A stretch of 64,000 nt of DNA from Torreya grandis (lineage: Eukaryota > Streptophyta > Pinopsida > Cupressales > Taxaceae): the NCBI GenBank assembly GCA_037957365.1, contig JARHVA010000001.1, positions 14,028,001 through 14,092,000 on the forward strand, in the 5' to 3' direction. The translations under genes and the position numbers were made by a program. The stretch's first letter is position 1. Each line of letters starts with the position of its first letter. The notes beneath the pieces were generated by a model. The model searched no databases and had not been told where the DNA came from. It saw nothing but the letters and a program-made list of their open reading frames with translations. Below, one piece after another: positions 1-11,933 of the stretch.

Positions 1-2010
1 TACTCACTCCAAGTTGCATCATTATCCTCAATGAGTGTGTCTTAACTAACCTTTTCATAATCATGCTCTCTAAAAGGAAATGTACCTTTTTAAAGACCTT
101 CAATATATTGAATGATCTTAATATATTATTACCAATAATCTTTGTGCTCTTATTTTTGATCAATGAGAGTAAGACCAGCTAGAAAAGCAGATTCACCTTT
201 CTCCTCAAGGGCTATAGGGTTGTCAAGAGTTTCAAAACCTGCTATGCAGTCCTGATGTGATTTCAAGATAGCTTCTCTAAGTTCATCCTTTTGCTCATTT
301 TGAACTATGTCAACACCACTCACAACATCCATTTGTTTGTTTATAGAGCCTTAAACATCAAGGCCAATTGCAACCTCATTCTTAGGTTTCCTTTTAGGCT
401 CAAGAAGGCTTTCTTCAAGTTCTAAACCTAACATCTCGATCTCTTGAATGCCTTAAATTATATGACTATCCATTGTAAGATGATCAAGTATCTCTCCTCC
501 ATATTCCTTAAATATTCACACATTACTCCTTAAGAAGAATAATAGTCTGAAAAACATTCCCAATCTGCCCACTAGTGTCTTTAGGCTTGTTTTTTTCTAC
601 TAGTTCATCAAAGATAGTAGACTCTTCTTGTTTTAAAGTTTCCATACCTAGATCCTCAATATATTCCATGAACACATGATACAATTGTTTCCAAGCACTA
701 TCAAGCCTCTCTTTCTCATCAATAACTTCCACCTCAATCACTACTACAAGTTCTTCTTGGACTTCTTCAGGCTCATGTGCTACAAGTTGGTCCATCTCTT
801 TCTCTATGAAACATGGGAGCTCTATAAGGTCAGAAACCATATGGACTTCCTCAATAAAATATTGGTTTATTTGTGTAGGCCCCTCTTCTTCAAGACTATG
901 GTTATGAGGTTGAATTTCTTCATTTTGATTATCACTCACAATCAAACAAGGGAGTTCCTTTAGGGTGCTTACCTCATCTTGGTTACAAAAAACATCTTGA
1001 GGGATATCCAAATATATGTTTATTATACCTATCACTTGAACATATTCATTTTAGAACTCTTGAGGAATATTTTAAGCTACTCCTAGACCTTGCTTGACAT
1101 GAACTGGTATCTCATCAAGTCTCTCTTCTTACTAGTCTAGTTCTCCCACCTGAATGGCACAAAGAGCAAGCATTTTATAACTAGGACACTTGGTCCAAGA
1201 AGGCTTCCATGTGTCCATGCCTTCATCACCCTTTCCTGATAATTATTCCTCTACATTTAGCTACTCCTCATCTATTTTCCAAACCATACGTCCTCTTTCA
1301 AACAGGGAGATGGTGGGAGGGAAAGAATGTCTAACTAGTGGAGTATGAAAATAAGGATATATGGGTTGTTCTTGAGTGAGTTTAGGGGTTGAAGGGGTAC
1401 TCTTCCAACCTGGAATTAGTGGGCTCATCTAAGGGATTTTGAGGAAAAGGAACATAACTTTGAAAACTTGGGAACCTGTTAGGCTTGATGCTCGCAACGT
1501 CTCTCTCTCTCTCTTCTTGGTTTTGACTTGACATGGGAGGAGTGGCCCAAGGATATTGACACATGATAGTGAGAGGCTTATAGGATTGGTTACATTGAGC
1601 TTGATACTCATTCAAGGCCAATAACTCATTCTCAATAATTTGATTCATTCTTTTTTATCTCATTATACTCATTGGAGGAATTAGGTGTAGCTTGAAAGTG
1701 TGATTGGGGGAAAGAGGAATAGTAATCCTGATAACAAGGCTAACAAAGAGGCTGATAGTAAGGTCGATCTTGTGAATAATTGAAGTCATGTAGAGGATAG
1801 GACTCATCATAAGTTTGATGTGGATCAATGTAAGACTAATGTGGTTCACTGGGTAGCTGATATGGGTTAATATAGGATTGATAAGGCTCATGGTGGGGCT
1901 GGTATATGTCATAATGCTACTAATAGAGAGGTGTAGAATAAATGTTTCCTTCATATCTAGCCATTGAGAATCATGAGGAAAACAAATAACATGGTGGACT
2001 ATCAACATAA
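1..2010 (-). pseudogene. Degenerate retroelement ORF of unknown function, copy A
   Basis: Read right to left, a broken ORF can be followed from an ATG at 1964 (MARYEG) through a Tyr/Pro/His-rich stretch (about 1960-1660, repeated YxxPY-like units), a more ordinary segment (1648-1382), the motif PTISLFERGRMVWKID (about 1320-1260) and then a strongly acidic Glu-rich region (1035-523 and 332-150). Many stops and at least two frame changes interrupt it. A second copy lies at 45121-46218 and shares PPTISLxE, the following VW(K/R)ID and the acidic tail, so this was once one coding unit carried by a repeat family. I see no zinc knuckle, protease, RT or integrase motif. It may be a Gag-like or accessory protein of a non-autonomous LTR element. 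The left end of the window may cut it. I do not recognise the family. Confidence 0.5.
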
Positions 2011-5000
2011 GTTGTTTTTACCCCTAGATGAAGACTTTATGATGCCCTTATGTATGAGATTTTGATGCTAATATAGCACCAGAATGTTGAGTCTCCTTGA
2101 GGTCACTGAATGTTGAGAGTAAGTGTTGTAACTTATTTGAATTCTAGTCCCACCAAGCATGTGATAAATTGTTATTAATCAGGATTACACCCTTGAGGCA
2201 AAGATGTTTGAGACTTGCCTCATCTAGCTAATACAATGGAATCACTTCTAGGTGTGGGTAGCCTATTGGGCGAGGTGAATCTCTAGTTTGGGGGCTAGTT
2301 CCCCCAATGCATCATTTAAACTTAGTTCCTAAACCTACTTGTTTGTCAATGAAAAGGGATATAAAGATGCATCAAACTAAAAATAAACCCTGTATTATAG
2401 GCGGCAATGCACCAATATGTTTTATCCCCTTTATTCGACCCTTCAACAACACTTATGAATAAGTTAAGGACTAATGACTAAACCACTCTCTCCAATGGAC
2501 TCCTAAGCATCAGTGCTTCACATAGAGTCTATGATAGATGACTAAAAATTGAGGGTGATGAATGTGAGGTATAATTCAAGACACTACCAATCAATTCCAC
2601 TCCAAGCATAATCACTAACACGTTTACACACCATGTGAACTGTTTAGAATAATCTCCTAGCAACTAGGTGAGAAACAGGGACCTAAAAAGGGAGATAAGA
2701 CTCAACCACTTGTGTATATAAATAAGTACAAAACACACTACACTAACATAGAGAATCTAAATCAGTCCTTACATTAATTCAAAGGTTACAAGGTATAATT
2801 GGGTATAGTTTCTTCATAGCTAGCTCAGGGATTCTTACAATAGCCTTTGAGCCTCAATTTATAGAACATGAGAGGGAAAGAGAGGAATAATGTGGAGTAT
2901 AAGTAGCATGGAAAGACCTTAATTACCATAATTAATCAATCAATAAGTTACAAATATGAATAAGGGGTAGAAACAATCCCATGACTCCTCTCATATGTTG
3001 CCTTGGAGGTATAGTGGCCTTAATGACAAGGTGGCCTAGTCATTGAATCAAAGAGTTATAATGCCACCTCTTGAAGAGGTAGTTATAAATATATTCATTT
3101 GACATTTTGACCTCAATTTTGCCTCCATGCATCATCATGTTCCATCAAGTCTTTACCACGTAGTATCCCATGCTCTCTTAGCAACTTCATGTTCAAAAAC
3201 AGGTTGTAATAGTCTTTTTTTACCCCTTTCCCATAAAATATATACTTCACATGTGATAAAAAACCATTCCTAGATTCCCATGATACCTTTTTGGATCACC
3301 AAAGTCATTTCCAAATCAAACAGGTCCATTTAGAGTCATTTATCTCTCCTTCTCTTCCATCGAGTCACTAGGAATGGTTTAGGCAAGTTTAAACATGCAC
3401 AACTTCTTAATGATTGTTCATGGCCCTGAAGGACTTAAATTCATAACCAATGCCAAAAAATTTGAGAATACAACCTCCCTCAACTTCCATTAGTAGATAT
3501 AAACTCCATTCATCTTCTTAGAGATGTTTACATTTGCAAAAGATGCCTCTCAGGCTAGGAAACCTACATTCTGTGAGGTCGAGAGAGTAACATTTACATG
3601 AACATAAAGAAAACATTTTTTTTGTGTTGAAATAACCTTAAATAGGTCTAATACATACCTCTCAACATGTTCCCATGGTTTACCTTCTTTTCCAACTCTC
3701 CAAACTACCTGCAAATCTCTCATTCATAGTACTAGGGTTTGCAAGCTATTGAACTAGTTTGACCCTAGGGTCTAGTTTTGGGTATCTCCTCTTCAATTTT
3801 CCGAGTTCAACCTCATGCACATATTTTAACATCATCATTAAAATACCCCAAGGCTTAAAAACATCAACATGTTCCCAAAAGTGCAGTTATCTTCAGGGTC
3901 ATGTCTAAGTCTATAATTATCTATTTAGGCTTATTGGACCTAACTAGCATATTAAGGTTCTCATTGCCTTAAAAAACCAAATAAATTCAATAGAGACATT
4001 GATAACTTTTGAATTATAATTATATGGGTCTCCTTCACACCTTTTTCACCTCTTTCATGCATAGTTTAAAACACTCTTTCACTCCTCATGACCCTACTTG
4101 TAAGTGGTAGTTCGTGCATTCTTGACTATGTTAGCTTGGCCTGAGCATCTTTTCATTAATTCTAGTCCTCCTGGTGATTTTAGTGGACATATATGCCTTA
4201 AATATTATATTTAAAATCTCCTCCATGCTTGAAATCTTACTAAAATGTCACAATTATGACCTCCCTCTACTTTGCCTTGATCGGTCTATAGGTGTATGTG
4301 CATGTACATAGGTTTCTTTACAAGAGCCTGCATATTTTTACACTTAATCTAATTCTTACCCTTAAAACACTTCTACTCATGATTTAAGGTGCCTTCATTT
4401 ATATTTTAAATCTTTGTGTCCTCAAGGTTTGGTTGATCTACCTGCAACTAACCCATTGAGAACTTCAGGCCTACAGATGTCCTTTTTTGTTTCTAGGCTT
4501 GCATTTCTTTACTTTGCCAATAAATGAGGTTGTTAATGATGTGTGACATATACCTTCACACTTATAGACACTTTCCATGCCACATTGACCTGTCCAACAC
4601 ACTTGACACATGATCTCTCATCTCAAAATGGTAGGCCTGTAGGAGAAATCTTAGGTCTGTTGTGACTATACCTTGTTTTGGTTGAAGTCTTTATCATTCA
4701 CCATTGAAATTGGGTGTTCCAAGTAGGTAAAAACCATAATAGACAATTCATTATTCTAAAACCCAAACTAATTGTTATGCATTGTATCTTTTTTTTCCCA
4801 CGTTTGATCTAAATGATCCTGCTTAAGATCTGTCTTCATCATTTAAGGTCCAACTTTTCATGAGATGCTCCATTACGATATTAATCACCTTTACAAAAAA
4901 ATTATGCTTCCCTATCACTTTTGATAAGATTACCTTCTATACATAAGGATGCACTTTTCTTCATTTCATGGTGTAGGCTTATAGACTACATTATGAATCT

Positions 5001-5640
5001 TGATTACGAGTTTGAGTCTGGGTCTTAGTTTCCAATGCATCTAGTTGCCTAATAATATATTGAAGGACATTTGGATAATGTATCACCTTTTAATGACACC
5101 ATGACCATAAGTCTCTTTAGTCATAACTTTAGGCCTTAAATAAAAACCTACAGGGCTGGCTACCTTTAACCCCATTTGATCACTTTTAGAGTCCATTTTG
5201 AGACCATATACGTATATTCACATTCTTTCTTCATGAGCATATTCATGATAATAATGAAGAGAATTGGAGTATTTAGCATTGTAATGATCATCATGAAATC
5301 CATTTAAGGGTATATCAAATGCTTAGGTCTTCAAACTCAGATCTGCAACATGCCTACAAACCTATAACATGGTAGTTTCTCTTAACACTATTGCCATTTG
5401 ATGGTATATTTCACCTTGAAGATGTTGAATGGATTCCAATGATGAATAAAAGGATTTATAGGGGTTGATGAAAACTTATTGAATCTCATATCCTATTGGG
5501 AAGGACAAATAATTAATCTCTTGACCCTCAAAAGTGATAAACCTGTTCTTTATGATTGTAAACTATTCCTTGGCACATGGACCCTGCATGAGAATTTAAT
5601 CTTGGAATCTCTATGAAAACCTCTGAAGATGATATAAAAA
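2011..5640. other. Old repeat-derived DNA without a recognisable gene
   Basis: No frame here shows a conserved motif, and the short open stretches are chance. Composition resembles that of 41514-43269, with which it was contiguous before E1 inserted. It is probably the decayed non-coding or LTR part of the element that carried the ORF at 1-2010. I see no internal repeat strong enough to set boundaries. Confidence 0.5.
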
Positions 5641-6692
5641 TACCCCCTCATTACTTTTAAAATGTTTTGATATCATTACCAAGTTCACACGTGTAACTCC
5701 CAGAGCAAAACTGACCCTACAAGGTTTTAGGAGGGTTTAGGAGCAACCTAGATTTTTAACAATGATTCATAAAGCATAGGGCCTCAATGAATGAACTATT
5801 GTCATGGATTGGAATTGGATGTATACTACTTCTTCCCCCTAATATCATTGGATTGTACACTCTCTTTCCTTTCTACATTGAATGAAAATTGACGTGCTTC
5901 CTAGGGCTACCAAGAAGGGAAATGGAAGAATGAGGTGGGTTTTTGCACTATTTGAGTTTGAAACTCTCTCATAGACATGGATTTGGACCTAAGAGGAATA
6001 ATGGAAGCCATGCATGATCCTGAACATGATCTTACTTTGGAAAACCTATATGGACCACCTACAAATGTACTTTTTATGTATTTTTTCATGTTTTAGATCT
6101 CAAGAAGACATTAGGGAGCAAAAAGATGGAAATAAGGGGTAAAATACATTTTTAAATCAAATATTACAGATGGAGGGAAGCTTAAGAGTCATTTTTCCAA
6201 TGTGCGGAGACATTTAATGATGAATCAAGGATTTTAGACCCTTTTTACGTATAAGACCACCTTATCTTGACTTGAGATGACCTTGAGATCTTTGAAGACT
6301 CCTAGTTCAAGGTGACATACAAAACATACCTTCCTTAAAGATTTATAATATGAAGGTTAACATACATGGCATGTCTGAGAGGCATTTGATAGCTTTATAG
6401 GCTAATTGGAGCTTAAAAATATGCTTGACCAATAAGCTATAGCATACAACCTTAAATACATCATTAGACCTCATGTCAAGATTGAAAAATGACTTGGACA
6501 CCTCCTACATCATTATAAAAAAGTCCCTCCAACAAGAAGTGCATCAAAAAAGCATAAATGCAATGAGGACAAGAAACCTTAATTTTTTTGAAAATACCTT
6601 AACTTTGTCAAATAAGGTTTAGACCACTTCTAGGCTTCAAAAGGTAATTGAGACCCTTCCTCTCACCTAAGGACACTTTATGAAGTCCTAAC
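5641..6692. repeat. Diverged relative of repeats R1/R2, cut by E1
   Basis: The stretch around 5725-5815 (a GGTTTAGGAGCAACC segment followed by TTCATAAAGCATAGGGCCTC and a TCATGGATTGGAATTGGAT stretch) lines up in order with 44140-44225 of R1 and the matching part of R2, at a clearly lower identity than R1 has to R2. Further weak similarity runs on toward 6690. The repeat stops at the E1 insertion site, whose target copy CTAAC is 6688-6692. Confidence 0.45.
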
Positions 6693-8091
6693 TGTAGAAA
6701 CTTGAAAATCATGCAATGCATTTCTAAGTCATCAAAAGCACCCCATGACCCCTTTTTATTACCTTGGACCATTTCCTAACTTCTCAACTGCTAAACATAA
6801 GTAGAAATGACTAATCTTAGCCATTTTGATGATGTCTCTTTAACCATCGATGATCGACCCTCTACTGTCGATGGTTGACACTAACCATTGATGGTTACTT
6901 GAATTCTTACATGATAAAAAGAATCAACTATAATTCAACTACAACACACTCATTGATTACCAGCTGTCTACTTTTAGTCTACTATTCTCATGATCAATGC
7001 ATGACTAGACTATTTGATAAACCATTTATTAAACTCTTTGATTTGAACCTCTCTTTCCTTTATATTAAGAGATGAAGAGAAGGCTTAAATCATCATCCAG
7101 ATCAATCAAGTAGGTGCAAGAGGTTCTGACTCCCAGGCAAGTCTAACAGCTAAGCATTTGTGTTTTTTTAATCAAGATTCAGTAATTAGCTATATTTATT
7201 TCATTGCTTGTGTCTTTCCCCTTTATTTCTCTTTCACCTCACTTTTTTGTGTTGAAATACTACAAATTCAGACATTTTACCTCCTACCCAAAACCACCCA
7301 CAAACCATTCTCACTTACTTGAACACCCAATCCATGAACCAGATACCTCTCACTATCATTTCCTATGTTGTGACCAACATTCAACCCAAAAACCACACCT
7401 AAGACCTCTCTGTAACTCTCCTCAACAGATTTCTTTTCGCAAACTAGATCTCATAGTAACTATCGATGATCTTACCTAACTACCAATGGACTTCCTTAAC
7501 CACCAATGGTTAATAACTGTTGATGGTTACCTAACCACCGACGGTCATATCTAATCATTGACAATTAATATGTGTTAATTTTAAAATGACAAGATATTTT
7601 ATCCCATCTACCCATACGCAAATTCCACTTTATAAGTTTTTATTTTATCACAGAACTTCAACTTATTTTATGAATCAAGTTTGAGTAATTTAGCATTAAT
7701 ATTGAATCATTTATCACTATTTTTAATCAAAATCACTTATTTCTTTTCTATCATTTATTGTATTTGATTTTAGTACCTTTTTTTATTTCATGGAAGCACC
7801 TATTTTCGGTATATTAGAACTTAATTGTTTTAAAAGTTTGGATTGACAACCTTCAAGGAAGCTTGTGCTTCTTGGATCGAGCTCACACTAGGCAATCCAT
7901 CTTACTATCTCACTAATCAACTATTATCTTCTAGTGTTTTCTTATCTATAGGCCATCCTCTCTAGACAAGGAGTATCCACAATCATCTAGATTCATGTAC
8001 GTGCAACACATCAGGTTCTACTAACCTTACCCCTCTTTCAAGTTTTACAATTTTCTTTCTAAATAAAATAAAGCAAAAATTTAATGAAACA
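6693..8091 (+). repeat. E1 5' LTR
   Basis: The 1399 bp LTR starts TGTAGAAAC and ends ATGAAACA. It matches 31220-32414 and then, beyond the E4 insertion, 41324-41508 over its whole length with many substitutions. A TATA-like TTATATTAAG lies at 7060-7068 (CCTATATATTAAG in the 3' copy), which puts the start of R near 7090. The divergence between the two LTRs points to an old insertion. Confidence 0.88.
6843..6895. promoter_or_regulatory. Cluster of ATCGAT-centred dyads in E1 U3
   Basis: Three back-to-back copies of a dyad close to AACCATCGATGGTT lie about 165 bp upstream of the TATA-like box. The 3' LTR has them at 31364-31422. Further copies occur in the R-U5 part (7455-7566; 31963-32066) and in the 3' internal region (29622-29815; 30335-30395). 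Position suggests regulatory binding sites, but no factor can be named. Confidence 0.4.
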
Positions 8092-9015
8092 TTATAGTAT
8101 GCCCGGCGAGACCCTTGAGATTTTTTTGGGTTCATAGTTATAGGACATTTAGTTGCATTAAAGAAGAGTCATTCATTGCATTCTTTTATAAAAATTAAAC
8201 GTTCCTTATTTCCTTTCTTCCCTTCCAAAACACAAGTTCTAGTTTCTTTTGTTTTCTTAAAAAAAGTAAAAATTGTTTTGTTTAGAATTCACTTTTGAAA
8301 ATAAAAAAGTATTCATCCTAGGCTTAAGATTTGCATCATCATCTCTCATCTAGGTTCATCTTAGTTATTTTTTATTCATTTAAAAAGACACCAAAACTTT
8401 CCTTGGGATTCAAATCAACTTTGCATCCATTGTTTACTCGTATTGATTAGCTCACATAGCTTAACTTAATCAGGTAAATTAATCATAGTCTCACTTCTTA
8501 TTACACACATAAGACCAAACCACATACTTAATTAAACATAAAAACATTGACATAAATCCTGAATGGGATTTCATCACCTAGTGATCACCTTTCCTCAACT
8601 ATCTTACTTATATTTCACCACCAAAGGGAGAACTAACTTAGTACGTTGACTGAGTATAATCTCTAGCGATATGGTATATTCTGGCTAAGAACCTGACACC
8701 CTTATCACTATGGTGTGTGAAGTGAGGGGATAGGCCCCAATATTAGGCCACATACCAAGTTATAGTACATATCTTGAGAGACTTTAACTACCTAAAAACA
8801 TCCTTATATATCTTCTTCTAGTACCTGATTTACAAGCCCAATGTGGTCTTCATAACTTCTTTAAAATTGAGGCATAAGCCTAAAGAGAGATAAAATATAT
8901 TCTTGGATTTTAACATACTTTAGTGTCTTTTTGTTTTTCTTTAAGATATTTTTATTTTGATTGCTTCTCTTTTGAGTTGTGAGATCACTATTATCTTCCT
9001 TTTCCCCTTCTTTGT
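8092..9015 (+). other. E1 leader between 5' LTR and gag
   Basis: This 0.9 kb non-coding stretch begins right after the LTR end. I could not find an intact TGG-type primer-binding site at the junction (the sequence reads TTATAGTATGCCCGGCGAG), so the site is decayed or atypical. No open frame with recognisable content is present. Confidence 0.5.
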
Positions 9016-9414
9016 TTGGTTATCACTAGACAACAATTAAGAAACCAAGCAAATGAGGGTCCACTTCCCAACCACCCATCTTCCTCTTCATCCATGGAGT
9101 ACATCTCAGATATAGAGGGTTCTCCCCATCCTTCTAGAAGTCCTATTATACCTTAGACCATTATTCAAGGAGATATAATTTTTACCACCTTTTTGGATAA
9201 CAACCCCATAACCCTCCAACACCACCTTAACACCATATCTCACTGTACCCTTGCTTTGGTTCCATATATTGATCCATCCTATGGTATGCCATCCCATCTT
9301 ATAGGTAGCACATCTATTTCTAACATTTCAACCCAACCCTTGGTCACCCAAGCATCTTCTTCCACTAATAATCCCTCCAATACCACCATCCAAAACCAAC
9401 CCATCCAACCAACC
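9016..9414 (+). pseudogene. gag: E1 gag, N-terminal part
   Basis: One frame runs from a TTG at 9016, where the context LVITRQQLRNQ looks like a mutated ATG start, through a Ser/Pro/Thr-rich segment to 9414, with one stop near 9155. It encodes the non-globular N-terminus of Gag, the structural protein that packages element RNA. The solo LTR E2 splits the gene, and the reading continues at 11934 with the same Pro/Thr/Gln-rich composition. The start is inferred from frame continuity and from the MVxTRxQ-like beginning common in this lineage. Confidence 0.6.
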
Positions 9415-11928
9415 TATTAGGTGAATATTTTGTCACCAGCTAACTGATGGGAAAAATAGGTCTCTTTAACCACAACATAGGGAGATTGGTTGGCCAAATG
9501 TGTAGGTTTACCACATCAGAGGTGGACAAATCTCTCCTCTCATCAAGGGGAGGTTCCCTATAAATATGAGGAGCTATATACTATATATATAAGCAAAAAA
9601 TAACACTCAGGGGTAGGACTACACCATCCATCTCTCTTTTTTTAGAGATGATGTTCATAGACAAATGAGAAATCCTAGTAATAATACTGAAGGCACTTCT
9701 CTTCTTTCAGAAGTGGTCTTGCAGTAGGGCGTAGGAGTCCTTTCTGTTGGGTAACCAACAGGTAATAAGGTGCGGTTAACCAACAGAATGAGGTGCAACA
9801 TAAAGTCTCCACCTCAACTACCCAAAGAGTGAAATACTAAGGATAATGGGGGCACAAAGTCATCCCAAGATCCTTTACATAGAAAGAAACTAAAAACATA
9901 GACTGAAGACAATTATGACAGCACAAAGTCTTTTCACAATTGGCTTCAGGACACCTTCTTGAGTATTTCCACTAGTTCTGCTTGTTAAATTAAATAAACA
10001 ATAATGCTCTTAGGAAATGGACATAAGAACAATTTCCTAAAATAACACAAGCTATAACAGCACAAAGTCTAAAATTAACTTGCTTTCTCATTCAGATAAA
10101 GAAATATGATCAACAATCTGAGCTCAAAGTCTCAGTAATCGCCTTTCAATTTGGGTAGAGTTTTGCTTCCATAACCGAGAGATCTCCTTTGCATAAAACA
10201 AGAGATTATAATATATAGCCACCAAAAAAGGCTTGGCCCTTTTTTCCATGGAATGGCCCATGCTACATTCAATGCCTTGAATGCATTTTCAATTCTGTCA
10301 AGGGCCATGCTTAAAACAGTGCATCGGTCTTAACTGTGGCATGCCAATTCATCTCATATGTCTCCTATAAAGTATAGGCCACCTGGTCCTTTCTTTCTTA
10401 TTTTCATAGCTATCTACTTTGCCTTTACATCATGGAAGAAAAATAGGCTACATCCTTGATTTAGTGTGCTCAGATGACTACTTAGTGAACTGTTTCACCT
10501 ACTAAAAATAACTCTCTCATAGATATTTCAATATCTCCTATAGCCTTCTCTTCTTTCCTGTCGCAAGTGGAGCTCTCAAGCTATCTTATTCAACTAATCA
10601 CTTGGTTCATCCTTCAAGTTTCGCTCTATATTTAAAAATTAATGGATATTCCATTACCTTAAATTTGATGTCTGCAGGGATGTCAATGGTTGATGGTTGT
10701 TTGAACCATATTGAATCATGAACCTTTAAACCTTGGAAAGTTCATTGGTTCGATAGTTGAATGGTTCAGGTGGTATTTATCACTTCTCTGGTTCAATCGC
10801 TTTCTTGTTCTTTGGTTGAACCATCTCTTTGAACTGGTCTCTAGAATCTTTCGCTTCCTTCCTTTGCTTGGAGCTTTCTTTGAACCTTTGAACCTTTTTG
10901 GTTCAAAGTTCAATGATTCAATGTCTTTCTTAGAATCCTTTGTTTTGGCTAAGTCTTTTGAAGCCTTGAAATTCCTTCAGCTTTACGTCTTTGGAACACC
11001 CCGAAGGGAAGGTGTCCCTATAGGTCTTTGAGAAAGGTCCATTTTTTGGGTGCCAAGAGCCCCTCGCAAGGGTACCTGTCCTTCGAGATTCTTTAGGCAG
11101 CCTTTTCCTTTAAATCCTTTGGACAAAATGTCCGAAGGAATTCCTTCAGATATTTTGTCTAAAGGAATTCTTCCCTTGCCTTGGCCACTTTTCCGTCGGG
11201 CTTTTGATCATTCCTTCGGGCAAAATGTCTGAAGGAATTCCTTCAGACAATTTGTCTGAAGGATTTTGCCTTTGTGAAATTCTTCTACAGAAAATCTTTC
11301 CAAAGGAATTATTTTGGTTCCTTTACTTGGTAATTTCTTCAGACCAAAAGTCCAAAGGAAACCTTACATTTTCGGCCTTCTCTTTGATCTTCGAGCAAAT
11401 GTTACCTGCCCTCCGCAAGGGTACCTATCTTTTGTTCACTGCCCTCCACAAGGGCACTTGCCCTTTCAGCTTTGGGGGACTCCTTTGAACCATTCGATTG
11501 AACCAACCAATTGAACCAACTTTGGTTCAATGGTTCAATCTTTTTTTCTACTCATTCAATTAACCACTTGAACCAATCTCTTTGAACCAACCGCATTGAA
11601 CCTTTGAACCTATGAACCTTTTGGAAGCGGGGTTCAATGGTTCAATCCTTTGTTTGAAGCTTGCCAATGAACATTTTTGATTGAATCGAGGTGTTGAACC
11701 AATCTTGAAATTGCCTAAGTGTTGGGAAGTTGTTCCTTTATGAGAACTTGCCTATTGACACCGTTGAACCTGTTGAACTTTGTGGTCCCTTAACTGAAAA
11801 AACTTGAATAATGAAAATTTTGAATGCTCAGAATAATTTTTTGAAAAGGGAAGAGATAATTTTGGCCTGCAGGACCAAAATAGTTCATATGTTGTCCCAA
11901 AAATAAGTGACAAATTTTGGGAACAACA
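9415..11928 (-). mobile_element. E2: solo LTR of the E4 family, inserted in E1 gag
   Basis: This 2514 bp unit reads TATTAGGTGAATATTTTGTC at its left end and ends GGGAACAACA. It is flanked by an exact 5 bp duplication, CAACC (9410-9414 and 11929-11933). It is homologous to both LTRs of E4 (32415-34946, 38748-41304), and like them is read on the minus strand, with U3 at the right end. No internal domain or second LTR is present, so it is a solo LTR left by recombination. A TATA-type sequence lies on the minus strand near 10206-10218. Its U3 (about 10680-11700) is packed with GGTTCAA/TTGAACC motifs and with palindromes of the GAAGGAATTCCTTC type. Confidence 0.85.
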
Positions 11929-11933
11929 CAACC

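Noticed and set aside
676..963. A plus-strand open frame over the acidic ORF
   Set aside because: It is the complement of the Glu-rich minus-strand frame (GAA/GAG codons read as TTC/CTC) and has no motif of its own.
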